DNA of 8,285 nt from JBHEPS01 sp046261635 (GTDB lineage: Bacteria > Acidobacteriota > Thermoanaerobaculia > Gp7-AA8): NCBI GenBank assembly GCA_046261635.1, contig JBHEOL010000148.1, positions 1-8,285 of the forward strand, given 5' to 3'. Shown in pieces: positions 1 to 7,033 of the stretch. The notes under the pieces were generated by a model. That model was not told the DNA's origin. It worked only from the letters and a program-made list of their open reading frames with translations, and did not search any database. Both the position numbers and the translations under genes were made by a program. How positions within the stretch are numbered: position 1 is the first letter of the stretch; the number at the start of each line of letters is the position of its first letter.

Positions 1-71
1 ACCGAGGCGACGGCGAGCGTCGCAATGAGCAATCCGATGAGGAGATTCACTCGCTTCCTGCCATCCGCCAT
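1..71 (-). CDS. N-terminus of an unidentified exported or membrane-anchored protein (partial)
   Basis: Only the first 23 codons are in the window; the gene continues off the left edge. Reading from the ATG at 71, the peptide starts MADGRKR and then runs into a hydrophobic stretch (LLIGLLIATLAVAS) typical of a signal peptide or N-terminal anchor: positive n-region followed by a 14-16 residue hydrophobic core. A purine-rich Shine-Dalgarno (GAGGAGAGGG) lies about 7-12 nt upstream of the ATG, which supports the start. It has the same orientation as the maturase gene and begins 101 nt after that gene's stop, so it could be the last visible member of the same transcription unit or have its own promoter. 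The function cannot be determined from this fragment. Confidence 0.6.
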   Translation of the reverse strand, partial: MADGRKRVNLLIGLLIATLAVAS

Positions 72-172
72 CTGCAACCCTCTCCTCTTCCGTTGCTGCC
101 CGTCTGCTTCGGGCGGTCCACGATGCCGGTCGAGGCCGGTAACTCTCGCTTCCAAGAACAGAGTAACAGGCG

Positions 173-1411
173 TCAGAATCGCTTTGTTGCGGCCGCGGAT
201 CCTCTCATGACGCCGGCCGCGGGACGGCCGGCGCGAACGAGCCCGGCCATCGTCTTCATCGGTGCGTCGACATGGTTGAAGAACGCGCGGTAGCCAGTGC
301 AGAGGTAGTTGAGCCCCTCCTCCCCATCCGCGGTCCGTGCGAAGCGGTTGCGGGGACACTCGCCGTTGCAGGCGAAGCGGACTTCGCATTCGCGACACTG
401 CCTCGGAAGTCCCGCGAGCTTCTCCTGGCCGAAGCGGCGAAGCATCCGCTGGTCGACGAGCTCGGCCAGAGGCGTCTCCCCGATGTTCCCGAGACGGTAC
501 TCCGGCTCGACGTAGTGATCGCAGGCGTAGAGGTCGCCGTTGTGCTCGAGGGCGACGGAGGTGCCGCACCGCTCGGCGAAGATGCAGAGGCTCGGCCGGC
601 CGAGCCAACTTGCGAGGGCCGCGTCGAACGTCTGCACGTAAACCTTGCCGACGTCGCGCCGCACCCACTCGTCGAAGATCGCCATCAGAAACCGGCCGAA
701 CTGCCCGGGCCCGACGCTCCGGTCGGTGACGAGCGATCCCTCCTGCCGGTAGAGCGGCCGCGTCCCACCCGGCCGCTCACTCCATCCCTGGTTCGCCAGA
801 GGCAACAGCTCCTCGGTGGCCCGTTCCACGATCGGGATGAACTGGAGATATTTCGCCTTCAGTTCGTCCCGGAAATAGCGGTAGACCTCGAGAGGGTGAT
901 CGGCGTTCGCTGCGTGAATCGTGCAGAGGATGTTGACCTCGACCTCGTGCCGCCGGAGAAGCCGCCACGCCCGCACGACGGAGTCATGCGTCCTGGAGCC
1001 TCCCTTGTTCACCCGGTTGGCGTCGTGCATCTCGCGGGGACCGTCGATGCTGAGGCCGACCAGGAAGCGGTGCCTGCCGAGGAACGCCGCCCACTCGTCG
1101 TCGATGAGCACCCCATTCGTCTGGATCGTATGGAGGAGAGTCTGCTCCGGCTTCCGGTGCGCCTCCGCGCAGGCGACCGCCCGCTCGAAGAAGGCCACCC
1201 CCATCATCGTAGGCTCTCCTCCCTGCCACGCGATCTCGACTTCCCCCTCCGGTCGCGCCTCCAGCAACTGACGGATGTACGCCTCCATCATGGCGTCACT
1301 CATCCGGAACGCGCTACCAGGATAGAGCTGCTCCTTCGAGAGGAAGAAGCAGTACCTGCAGTCGAGGTTGCAGCTCGAGCCTGTCGGCTTGGCGAGAAGG
1401 TGAAAGCGCAT
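173..1411 (-). CDS. Radical SAM/SPASM enzyme, anaerobic sulfatase-maturase (anSME) type
   Basis: 412 aa. Enzymes of this family use a SAM-cleaving [4Fe-4S] cluster to oxidise a Cys or Ser of a sulfatase to formylglycine in the cytoplasm. The radical SAM CX3CX2C motif is C14/C18/C21, preceded by the family-typical FHLLAKPTG. GGEP is at 64-67, QTNG at 97-100 and SIDGP at 121-125. The C-terminal SPASM region carries all eight cysteines expected for two auxiliary [4Fe-4S] clusters: C276, C282, C297, C339, C342, C348, C352, C371. Asp298, directly after C297 (CDHY), matches the Asp proposed as catalytic base in anSME. The enzyme therefore looks intact. The start at 1411 is chosen because homology begins there. 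No Shine-Dalgarno precedes it (the upstream mRNA is pyrimidine-rich), and an in-frame ATG at 1543 would add 44 non-homologous residues overlapping the previous gene. No sulfatase is visible in the window, so the substrate is unknown. A related SPASM peptide-modifying activity remains possible. Confidence 0.9.
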   Translation of the reverse strand: MRFHLLAKPTGSSCNLDCRYCFFLSKEQLYPGSAFRMSDAMMEAYIRQLLEARPEGEVEIAWQGGEPTMMGVAFFERAVACAEAHRKPEQTLLHTIQTNGVLIDDEWAAFLGRHRFLVGLSIDGPREMHDANRVNKGGSRTHDSVVRAWRLLRRHEVEVNILCTIHAANADHPLEVYRYFRDELKAKYLQFIPIVERATEELLPLANQGWSERPGGTRPLYRQEGSLVTDRSVGPGQFGRFLMAIFDEWVRRDVGKVYVQTFDAALASWLGRPSLCIFAERCGTSVALEHNGDLYACDHYVEPEYRLGNIGETPLAELVDQRMLRRFGQEKLAGLPRQCRECEVRFACNGECPRNRFARTADGEEGLNYLCTGYRAFFNHVDAPMKTMAGLVRAGRPAAGVMRGSAAATKRF

Positions 1412-1481
1412 CGGAGGGAAGTTTACGGGAAAAGAAGTGAGGGAAGGCAGCGGCGGAAGTCGGAGAAATGGCCGGTTTCTC

Positions 1482-3131
1482 TCACTCGTCCCGATCCTCC
1501 TGTTCTGCGGCAGTCCTTTCTTCCTCCCACATGATCTCCCCACCGACTACCGTCAGGATGCTCGTCGTCCTCGCCAGATCGGCCAGAGGAACCGTGAATG
1601 GGTCCTGCGACAGGACCGCGAAATCCGCGAGCATCCCCGGCGCGATCGTCCCCTTCCTCTTCTCTTCGAGCTCGGCGAAGGCCGAGCCCCGAGTGTACGC
1701 GCGGACCGCCTCTTCGCGTGTGATCGCCTCGGCCGGATTCGCGGGATGCGTCGCGGCGGAGAGAACATTGAGCCAGGGGTTGAGCATGCCGTCTGAGCCG
1801 AGCGCGAGCGGGGCGTGACTGTCGAGGATCGACCGGAGCCTTCCGTACCCTCCTCTCCGATCCCGACCGACTCTTTGTGCGACGATCGCCGGAGTCGTGA
1901 ATTTCGCCGGGTTCTGCACGACGACGATGCCGAGCCTGGCGACAGCTTCGAGTTGCCTGGCGGTGAGGAGATCGGCGGACTCGAGGCGCAGACGCCGCCC
2001 GGGCCAGTCGGCGTCGTCCACGCGGTCCATTGCGCTCAGGAGCGAGGAGGCCGAAGCATCCCCCCCCGCGTGCACCAGCAGTTGCGCCTCGCTGCCGCCC
2101 GCCTCGTGCACAATGTGCCCGATCCCTTCTTCGGGAATGCTCAGCTCCCCTCTTTCCTCGGTCGCATCCGAATAGGGGCGCAGCAGGGCGGCCCCCCGTT
2201 CCAGGAGAGTTCCGTCGAGCACCACTTTCGCTGCGCGTCCGTCACGAGTGGTGTCGGACGGCGATGTGCGAAGCTGGATCATGCGCCACCGGATCGAAGG
2301 CTCGATCTCCGACAGCAGGCGCTCGACACGTCGTGGCCGCAGCGTCGTCACCATCTGGGCCGAAGTGATGCCCCAGCGCAGCGCCCGCTCCTTGAAATCG
2401 CGCATGGCGGTCGTCAGGGTGGCGTCGGACATCTCTTCCGCCGACCGAGCGTCCGCGGCGAGAATGGGAGAGGCAAAGACCCACCCGTCGAGCGCGCCGG
2501 TCACGATGCGGCCATATCGTCCACCGGGAGGATCTTCTTCCCGTTCGCCGATCTCCCACGCGAGGAGCGCGGAAGAGTTCAGAAGCGCTGCATATGGCCC
2601 GAGGTCGAGGCGAACGGGGTGAAGCGGTGCAGCGATGTCGAGATGCGTGCGCCCCACGACCGCATCGCGCAGCTTCACGGGGAGCTGACCCCGAATCCAC
2701 GATCCGTCCGGCGCGCGCGTGTGGGCATTGCGAAGAAGGCGCAGCAGCTCGTCGACCGAGGCGTCCTGGGGGATCTCGACCCGGAACGCCGGTAACCACT
2801 CCCACGGTTCCCGCACGGCGGCATCGTTGATTCCAGGAACCACGATCCGCCCTTCGAGCGGGATGACTCTGGTGCTCGCGTGGATACGCCTGCGGACCGC
2901 CTCGTCCGTCCCGACCGCGACGATCAGCTCACCTCTCACCGCAACAGCCTCGGCCCATGGAAGATCCGGATCCCCCGTGAAGACACGGCCTCCGAGCAGC
3001 ACGAGATCGGCGGGATCAGCGCGCGGAAATGAACCGCACGCCGCGAAGAGAGTCAACGCGAGAAGAAGAACGAATCGAGAGGAGTGAGCCCGCGTTCTTC
3101 CCACTTGTCCCACCTGCTCCCCTCGTCCCAC
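1482..3131 (-). CDS. YtcJ-like amidohydrolase lipoprotein with degenerate metal site (probable pseudoenzyme)
   Basis: 549 aa from a GTG start. A hydrophobic segment (about 19-31) ends in FAAC at Cys32, a plausible lipobox, so the protein is probably lipid-anchored outside the cytoplasm. The rest has the Amidohydro_3/YtcJ layout: beta-sandwich start (ADLVLLGGRVFTGD, 41-54), PGIND at 99-103, LVHAGGD at 352-358, LGSDG at 444-448, and the closing KGTIAPGMLADFAVLSQDPF at 493-512. Active members bind one or two metals through HxH, Lys, His, His and Asp. Here the HxH after PGxxD is replaced by A105-V-R107, and the His of the EHA motif is Ser385 (LESA). The DGHxA motif also lacks its His (LGPYA, 177-181). 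K302, H354 and D447 remain. The frame is uninterrupted and no alternative frame restores HxH. The start lies 16 nt after the TPP gene stop with an AGGGGGG Shine-Dalgarno; in-frame GTGs at 3113 and 3104 are alternatives. Hydrolytic activity is doubtful; a binding or scaffold role is inference. Confidence 0.85.
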   Translation of the reverse strand: MGRGEQVGQVGRTRAHSSRFVLLLALTLFAACGSFPRADPADLVLLGGRVFTGDPDLPWAEAVAVRGELIVAVGTDEAVRRRIHASTRVIPLEGRIVVPGINDAAVREPWEWLPAFRVEIPQDASVDELLRLLRNAHTRAPDGSWIRGQLPVKLRDAVVGRTHLDIAAPLHPVRLDLGPYAALLNSSALLAWEIGEREEDPPGGRYGRIVTGALDGWVFASPILAADARSAEEMSDATLTTAMRDFKERALRWGITSAQMVTTLRPRRVERLLSEIEPSIRWRMIQLRTSPSDTTRDGRAAKVVLDGTLLERGAALLRPYSDATEERGELSIPEEGIGHIVHEAGGSEAQLLVHAGGDASASSLLSAMDRVDDADWPGRRLRLESADLLTARQLEAVARLGIVVVQNPAKFTTPAIVAQRVGRDRRGGYGRLRSILDSHAPLALGSDGMLNPWLNVLSAATHPANPAEAITREEAVRAYTRGSAFAELEEKRKGTIAPGMLADFAVLSQDPFTVPLADLARTTSILTVVGGEIMWEEERTAAEQEDRDE

Positions 3132-3147
3132 TGGATTCCCCCCTCAC

Positions 3148-4848
3148 TTACCCGAACTTCCGCACGATCGCCCGCCCGACGAACCGCAGCCTGTCCGCCC
3201 ACGGGAGCCGCCCGAGATTCGTCCGGACGACGCCGCGCGTGAAGAACGTCTTGCGCGAGTAGTCGATCGCGACGTCGATCGCGACGGGAACGCCCCCCGC
3301 GGTCAGCGTCGCCACCTTCTCGAGCACTTCCGGGATTGCGGCATCGGTGCCGAGAGGGAGGCACTCGACGCCCGCCCCCCGGCAGATCGCCGCGAGGTCG
3401 TAATCCGGCAGGACACTCTCGCTCTTTCTTCCGAATGCGACGCTCTGGAACTGCGCGATCTGCGCAAGCTCGCGGTCGCGGAGCACGAAGAACGCCGCCG
3501 AGACCCCCAGGCTCGCGGCCGTCAGGATCTCGAGCCCGGTCATCAGGAACGCGCCGTCCCCCACAAGGGCGATCACCGGCGCCTCGGGCATCGCCAGCTT
3601 CGCGCCGATCGCCGCCGGCACCGAGTACCCCATGCACGAGTAGTCCACGGGAGCCAGAAGCTTGCCGGGGCGATCGAGCCGCAGCGCTTCGACGGCGATG
3701 AACGTCCCGTTTCCGCTATCCGACGTGAAGATCGTGTCGGGACCGAAGCGCTTCTGGAGGGCGCGGAGAAGAACGCCGGGAGAGACGCCTTCCTTCCCGG
3801 GAGCCTCGATCTCGCGGGCGGCGTTTTCGAGCCCTCCCGCGATCTTTCGCCGCAGCGACGCATCGGGCTTTCGCGGCTCGAGCCGCTCCAGAAGCGCGGT
3901 CACGGCGGCAGCCGCATCGGCCACGATCGCGACCTCGGCTGGGTAGTTGCGCCCCGGAACCTCTGGGTCGATGTCGATGTGGATCAGTTTCCCGGGAGGC
4001 GGCGCTCCGTAGCTTCCCGTCGCCACCTCCCCGAACCGGCAGCCGATTGCCAGCGTCACGTCGCACTCCCCGGCGATCTCGCGCGCGAACGCCGGAGCGG
4101 AAGCGCCGTAACCGGGCCAGAGGGAGAGAGGATGCGACTCGGGGAAGACTCCCTTCCCCTGGAACGTCGTCGCCACTGGCGATTCCAGAGCCTGGGCGAG
4201 CCTCACGAGATCGGCTCCCGCGGCACCGAGACCGGCGTAGAGGAGAGGCCGCTTCGCATTGCGAAGGATCGCCGCGGCTCCAGCAATCGCATCGATCGGC
4301 AGAGGAGAGGCGGCAATGGCCTCGCTCCACGGCTCCGGCTCTTCATGTTTGAAGAGATAGAAGTCGGCCGGGATCTCGACGAAGACAGGCCCCGGTCTCC
4401 CCTCCCGCGCGAGCCTGCAGGCGCGACGGATCGTGGCGTAGATCTCTTCGCCGCTCCTCGGCCGGAACGTGCCTTTCGTCACCGTGGCCACGATGGCCGC
4501 CTGATCGACATCGTGAAGCTGCCAGGCCATGCCGCTGTCGCGCCGGATGCCGCACCCCAGCACCAGCATCGGCACGGTGTCCATGAACGCCTCGGCGATG
4601 CCCGACATCGCGTGCGTCAGTCCGGCGCCGGGAACGACGTTCGCGCAGGCCATGACCCCCGAGGCGCGCCACGCCGCGTCGGCCATGAACGAAGCGCTCT
4701 GCTCGTCGGTGACGAGAATGGGTCGGACCGTTTCCGAGGTGGCCAGGACGTCGTAGAGCTCGATGTTGTGCGTGCCGGGAATGCCGAACGCGAGGCGGAT
4801 TCCCTCGTCTTCGAGCGCGCGGAGAACGAGGGCGGCTCCTGTCTTCAT
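3148..4848 (-). CDS. Thiamine-diphosphate-dependent enzyme (acetolactate synthase/benzoylformate decarboxylase superfamily)
   Basis: 566 aa, the usual length for a three-domain TPP enzyme. The PYR domain occupies roughly 1-170 (FGIPGTHNIELYDVL near 21-35), with the conserved TPP-activating glutamate at E49 in VTDEQSASFMA. The middle Rossmann-like domain is about 180-330. The PP domain starts near 355, with GDG at 430-432. The usual NN that follows GDG and helps bind the metal is R457-D458 here (FVLRDREL), so this is not a canonical biosynthetic acetolactate synthase. The C-terminus (530-566) is a basic, partly amphipathic tail rich in Arg with Phe/Leu, which could contact a membrane or partner. 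Such enzymes decarboxylate 2-oxo acids or join/cleave acyloin bonds; the substrate cannot be read from sequence. The ATG overlaps the GMC gene's stop by one base (TGATG), with GCAGGAG about 8 nt upstream, indicating translational coupling. No regulatory small subunit is adjacent. Confidence 0.9.
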   Translation of the reverse strand: MKTGAALVLRALEDEGIRLAFGIPGTHNIELYDVLATSETVRPILVTDEQSASFMADAAWRASGVMACANVVPGAGLTHAMSGIAEAFMDTVPMLVLGCGIRRDSGMAWQLHDVDQAAIVATVTKGTFRPRSGEEIYATIRRACRLAREGRPGPVFVEIPADFYLFKHEEPEPWSEAIAASPLPIDAIAGAAAILRNAKRPLLYAGLGAAGADLVRLAQALESPVATTFQGKGVFPESHPLSLWPGYGASAPAFAREIAGECDVTLAIGCRFGEVATGSYGAPPPGKLIHIDIDPEVPGRNYPAEVAIVADAAAAVTALLERLEPRKPDASLRRKIAGGLENAAREIEAPGKEGVSPGVLLRALQKRFGPDTIFTSDSGNGTFIAVEALRLDRPGKLLAPVDYSCMGYSVPAAIGAKLAMPEAPVIALVGDGAFLMTGLEILTAASLGVSAAFFVLRDRELAQIAQFQSVAFGRKSESVLPDYDLAAICRGAGVECLPLGTDAAIPEVLEKVATLTAGGVPVAIDVAIDYSRKTFFTRGVVRTNLGRLPWADRLRFVGRAIVRKFG

Positions 4849-6371
4849 CAGGCGACTCCTGCTGCGCGCGGCGCGAGCGCGCCCGCGTCTTCGAGAATTC
4901 CTTCGGCGACCCGGTCGGCGATCGCCATGATCGTGAGATAGGGGTTGATCTCGAGCGAATCGGGGAACAGGCTCGCATCCGCGACGCGAAGCCACGGTCT
5001 CCCGTGTACGCGGCCGCGGGAGTCCGTCACCGAATCGCCCGCGTCGCGCCCCATCCCGCATCCGCCCATGAGATGCGCGGCGGAGACCGAGATCTTTCCC
5101 GGTTTGAAATGCCGCGCGTCGATCAGTTCCTCGATGCGGAGCGCGTCGGCCGCTTCGATCAGTGGCGGATCGGCCGACGGGGCGTGGACGCGCACCGCGC
5201 CGGCACCGAAGAAGATGCGCGCGGACGCGCGCGTGGCTCGGACCATCGCCTCGATCGTCTCCGGCGTGAACCGGTAGTGAACGACCGGCTTGCCGGCGCG
5301 ATCGACCGAAACGCGGTTCCCCGGCACCGCCTTGTCGCAGGCGAGGACCAGAATCATCTGCAGCCGCGGAAACGCATGCATCAGCTTCGAGTGCGGCTCG
5401 CCGAACCCGGCGAGGTTCTTCGCCGTCGTGAACGGAAAATACATGCACGTCTCGAGAACGAATCCCTCTTCGACGCCGCGATCGAGAAAGAAGCTCTTGG
5501 GATGGCCGACGTCATTCGTGATCGGCCGTGGATGCTCGCCGACGAGGATGTGTGCGGGATGGCAGGTGAATCCCTCGCCGACTCGGCGCGGAAGATCCCG
5601 GAGCTCAGACCTGAGCAGAAGTGCCGGCGATCCGACCGCTCCTCCAGCGAGAACGACGATGTCGGCCGCGATCCGATAATCCCCCGCGGGCCACTCGGAG
5701 GGGAGCCCTTTCGCGCCGTCCGCCCTCTCGCTGACGCGCACCACGACCGCGCGCTCCTCGATCCTCAGCACCTGGGCGCGCGTCACGATGCCGACCCCTG
5801 CGCTTTCCGCCTCGGGAAGCTGGACGCGGTCCGTCCCCTGCTTGGCTCCGGCCGGGCATCCGAGATTGCAGAGACTCGTGCCGCGGCATCCCTTGACGTT
5901 GATCGGGAACTGCTCCGCGCGGTATCCGGCTTTCCGGCACCCCTCCACGAAAAGCCGGTTGTTTTCGTTCAGCTCCGCCTGGTCGAGGAAGTGGACGTTG
6001 TTCTGCGCCGCGTACTTTCGTGCGCGTTCGTCGAGATCCGCGTGCCCGAGGTCCGGAACGTTCCAGTGACGAATGACGCGCTCGGGCGGTTGCATGGAAG
6101 TTCCGGTGTAGACGACGGTCGAGCCTCCGAGCGCGCGGCCGAACGCGAGCGTCATCGTGCCGTCGGCGGTGAGAAAGCCTCCCTCGTCCTCGTAGAGGGC
6201 GGGCGCCATCTCCAACTCACGGCCCGTGAACTCGGCGGTCGTCAGGCGGGGGCCCTGTTCGAGGACGAGAATCTTCCGCCCTTCCCGGGCGAGAGGCGCG
6301 AGCGCGTGCGCAACGGTTCCTCCCCCGGCTCCCGAGCCGACGATGACGACATCGACCTGTTTTTCGATCAC
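4848..6371 (-). CDS. GMC-family FAD oxidoreductase with CX5CX3C (predicted Fe-S) motif
   Basis: 507 aa from the preferred GTG start. The N-terminal FAD dinucleotide-binding motif VDVVIVGSGAGGG is at 6-18, with the acidic residue ending beta-2 in VLEQGP (36-41). The GMC signature follows (GRALGGSTVVYTG, 78-90). The C-terminal domain has catalytic-type His433 (AAHLMGGCGMG) and Asn476 (LEINPYLTIMA), the His/Asn pair of GMC alcohol dehydrogenases and oxidases. Cys162, Cys168 and Cys172 form CX5CX3C, the spacing reported for the [3Fe-4S] site of bacterial FAD-glucose dehydrogenase alpha subunits. Together with the upstream subunit-3-like partner, this suggests a dehydrogenase passing electrons onward rather than an oxidase. 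No signal peptide is seen. Start choice: GTG at 6371 sits 7 nt after GGGAGG and overlaps the upstream stop as GTGA. The ATG at 6386 would add five residues but has no Shine-Dalgarno. The substrate is unknown; sugars, polyols and long-chain alcohols are all possible in this family. Confidence 0.9.
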   Translation of the reverse strand: MIEKQVDVVIVGSGAGGGTVAHALAPLAREGRKILVLEQGPRLTTAEFTGRELEMAPALYEDEGGFLTADGTMTLAFGRALGGSTVVYTGTSMQPPERVIRHWNVPDLGHADLDERARKYAAQNNVHFLDQAELNENNRLFVEGCRKAGYRAEQFPINVKGCRGTSLCNLGCPAGAKQGTDRVQLPEAESAGVGIVTRAQVLRIEERAVVVRVSERADGAKGLPSEWPAGDYRIAADIVVLAGGAVGSPALLLRSELRDLPRRVGEGFTCHPAHILVGEHPRPITNDVGHPKSFFLDRGVEEGFVLETCMYFPFTTAKNLAGFGEPHSKLMHAFPRLQMILVLACDKAVPGNRVSVDRAGKPVVHYRFTPETIEAMVRATRASARIFFGAGAVRVHAPSADPPLIEAADALRIEELIDARHFKPGKISVSAAHLMGGCGMGRDAGDSVTDSRGRVHGRPWLRVADASLFPDSLEINPYLTIMAIADRVAEGILEDAGALAPRAAGVA

Positions 6372-6790
6372 AGCCGTCCCTCCCATCCGCGGGTCGAAGC
6401 GCGATAGCCGATCTCCTCGCGTGCCGCGTCGCGCGCGTAGTACCCCATGTAAACCAGCGTCCGGACTCCCCAGAACCCGCGGCGGAGAAGAAGGACGGGA
6501 GCATCCTGAATCGACAGAAGGAACCGGGTGCGCTGTTGAGGGTCGAGGCGTCGGAACGTCCGGCCGAAGCGGAAGAGGGGAAGAATCTCGAGAATCCGGA
6601 TGAAAAGCCGGAGCTGTCTCCGGATGGCGGAGGGACGGGAGGCGAGCCCACGCTCGACGATCGCCTCCAGCTCATCCCAATCGGAAGGCCTCAGGTTGCC
6701 TGCCTCGGGCACTACCGTCACGGCGACAGCGCGAAAACTCTCTCGCACGGGTCCGAATGTCGTCTCTCCCGAAGGTGCCTCAGAAGCCAT
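6368..6790 (-). CDS. Gluconate 2-dehydrogenase subunit 3-like protein (GMC partner subunit)
   Basis: 140 aa, mostly helical. The recognised pattern is the N-terminal FRAVAVTVVPEA (19-30), a basic/hydrophobic helix (RRQLRLFIRILEILPLF, 57-73), a LDPQQRTRFL step (82-91), and the C-terminal MGYYARDAAREEIGYR (115-130). These match the gluconate dehydrogenase subunit 3 family, whose members are encoded beside GMC dehydrogenases and act as their small stabilising subunit. Family members often carry a Tat signal that also exports the catalytic subunit. None is present here: the protein begins MASEAPSG with no twin arginine or hydrophobic core, so the complex is predicted to be cytoplasmic or peripheral to the membrane. 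The ATG at 6790 has a strong Shine-Dalgarno (GAGAGGAG, about 5 nt away). Further in-frame ATGs upstream add only low-complexity residues. It is the first gene of the minus-strand cluster and overlaps the GMC gene by 4 nt. Confidence 0.78.
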   Translation of the reverse strand: MASEAPSGETTFGPVRESFRAVAVTVVPEAGNLRPSDWDELEAIVERGLASRPSAIRRQLRLFIRILEILPLFRFGRTFRRLDPQQRTRFLLSIQDAPVLLLRRGFWGVRTLVYMGYYARDAAREEIGYRASTRGWEGRL

Positions 6791-7033
6791 CGGATCTCCT
6801 CTCGTCCCGGCCATTGTAGGAGATGTGCGCTTCCGGTATCCGGTCGTGCGATACGCCAACGTCCGCGGGCTCGAGCCGGTCACTTACGTCGAGCTGATCC
6901 TGTCGCGCTTCGACAATGACCAGGACTTCGTCGCCGAGGACGCGGCTCCGAGGCAGCCGGCGGCTCTCGCCTCAGCCTCGAAACGACTTTCGTTTCCAGG
7001 ACTATCACTCGACTCCAGTGTGTTGAGACGAGC
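6791..7033. promoter_or_regulatory. Divergent intergenic region between the GMC operon and marR
   Basis: This 243-bp stretch separates the minus-strand operon from the plus-strand marR gene and must hold the promoters of both unless transcription enters from outside. No convincing -35/-10 pair could be assigned on either strand. Two things stand out: a perfect 6-5-6 inverted repeat at 6980-6996 and an open plus-strand frame with coding-like third positions at about 6825-7037 that ends across the marR start codon. Both are treated separately. Confidence 0.5.
6980..6996. promoter_or_regulatory. Candidate MarR operator (17-bp inverted repeat)
   Basis: GAAACG, five bases ACTTT, then CGTTTC: perfect 6-bp arms with a 5-bp spacer. 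MarR-family dimers bind palindromes of roughly this length, usually in the divergent promoter region beside their own gene. This one lies 38 bp upstream of the marR ATG and 190 bp upstream of the first operon gene. Binding is inferred from position and symmetry only. A 6-bp arm can occur by chance in 240 bp, and no second copy was seen. Confidence 0.35.

Noticed and set aside
100..165. Terminator after the maturase gene
   Set aside because: Only a weak CCGG...CCGG self-complementarity near 131-144 and no T-tract.
1463..1481. Intrinsic terminator after the amidohydrolase gene
   Set aside because: The 6-bp stem is short and no T-tract follows on the minus strand.
272..1534. 420-codon open frame on the plus strand
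   Set aside because: It lies entirely opposite the maturase gene, which has 11 conserved cysteines; the plus-strand translation is Arg/Glu/Pro/Val-rich and unlike any protein, a typical GC-rich antisense shadow.
4849..5448. 200-residue N-terminal extension of the TPP enzyme to 5448
   Set aside because: The extension is out-of-frame sequence within the GMC gene. Homology begins at the ATG at 4848, which has a good Shine-Dalgarno and the TGATG overlap.
6372..6386. ATG at 6386 as GMC start
   Set aside because: No ribosome site before it; GTG at 6371 has GGGAGG at good distance, gives the common 4-nt overlap, and starts six residues before the FAD motif. The ATG cannot be fully excluded.
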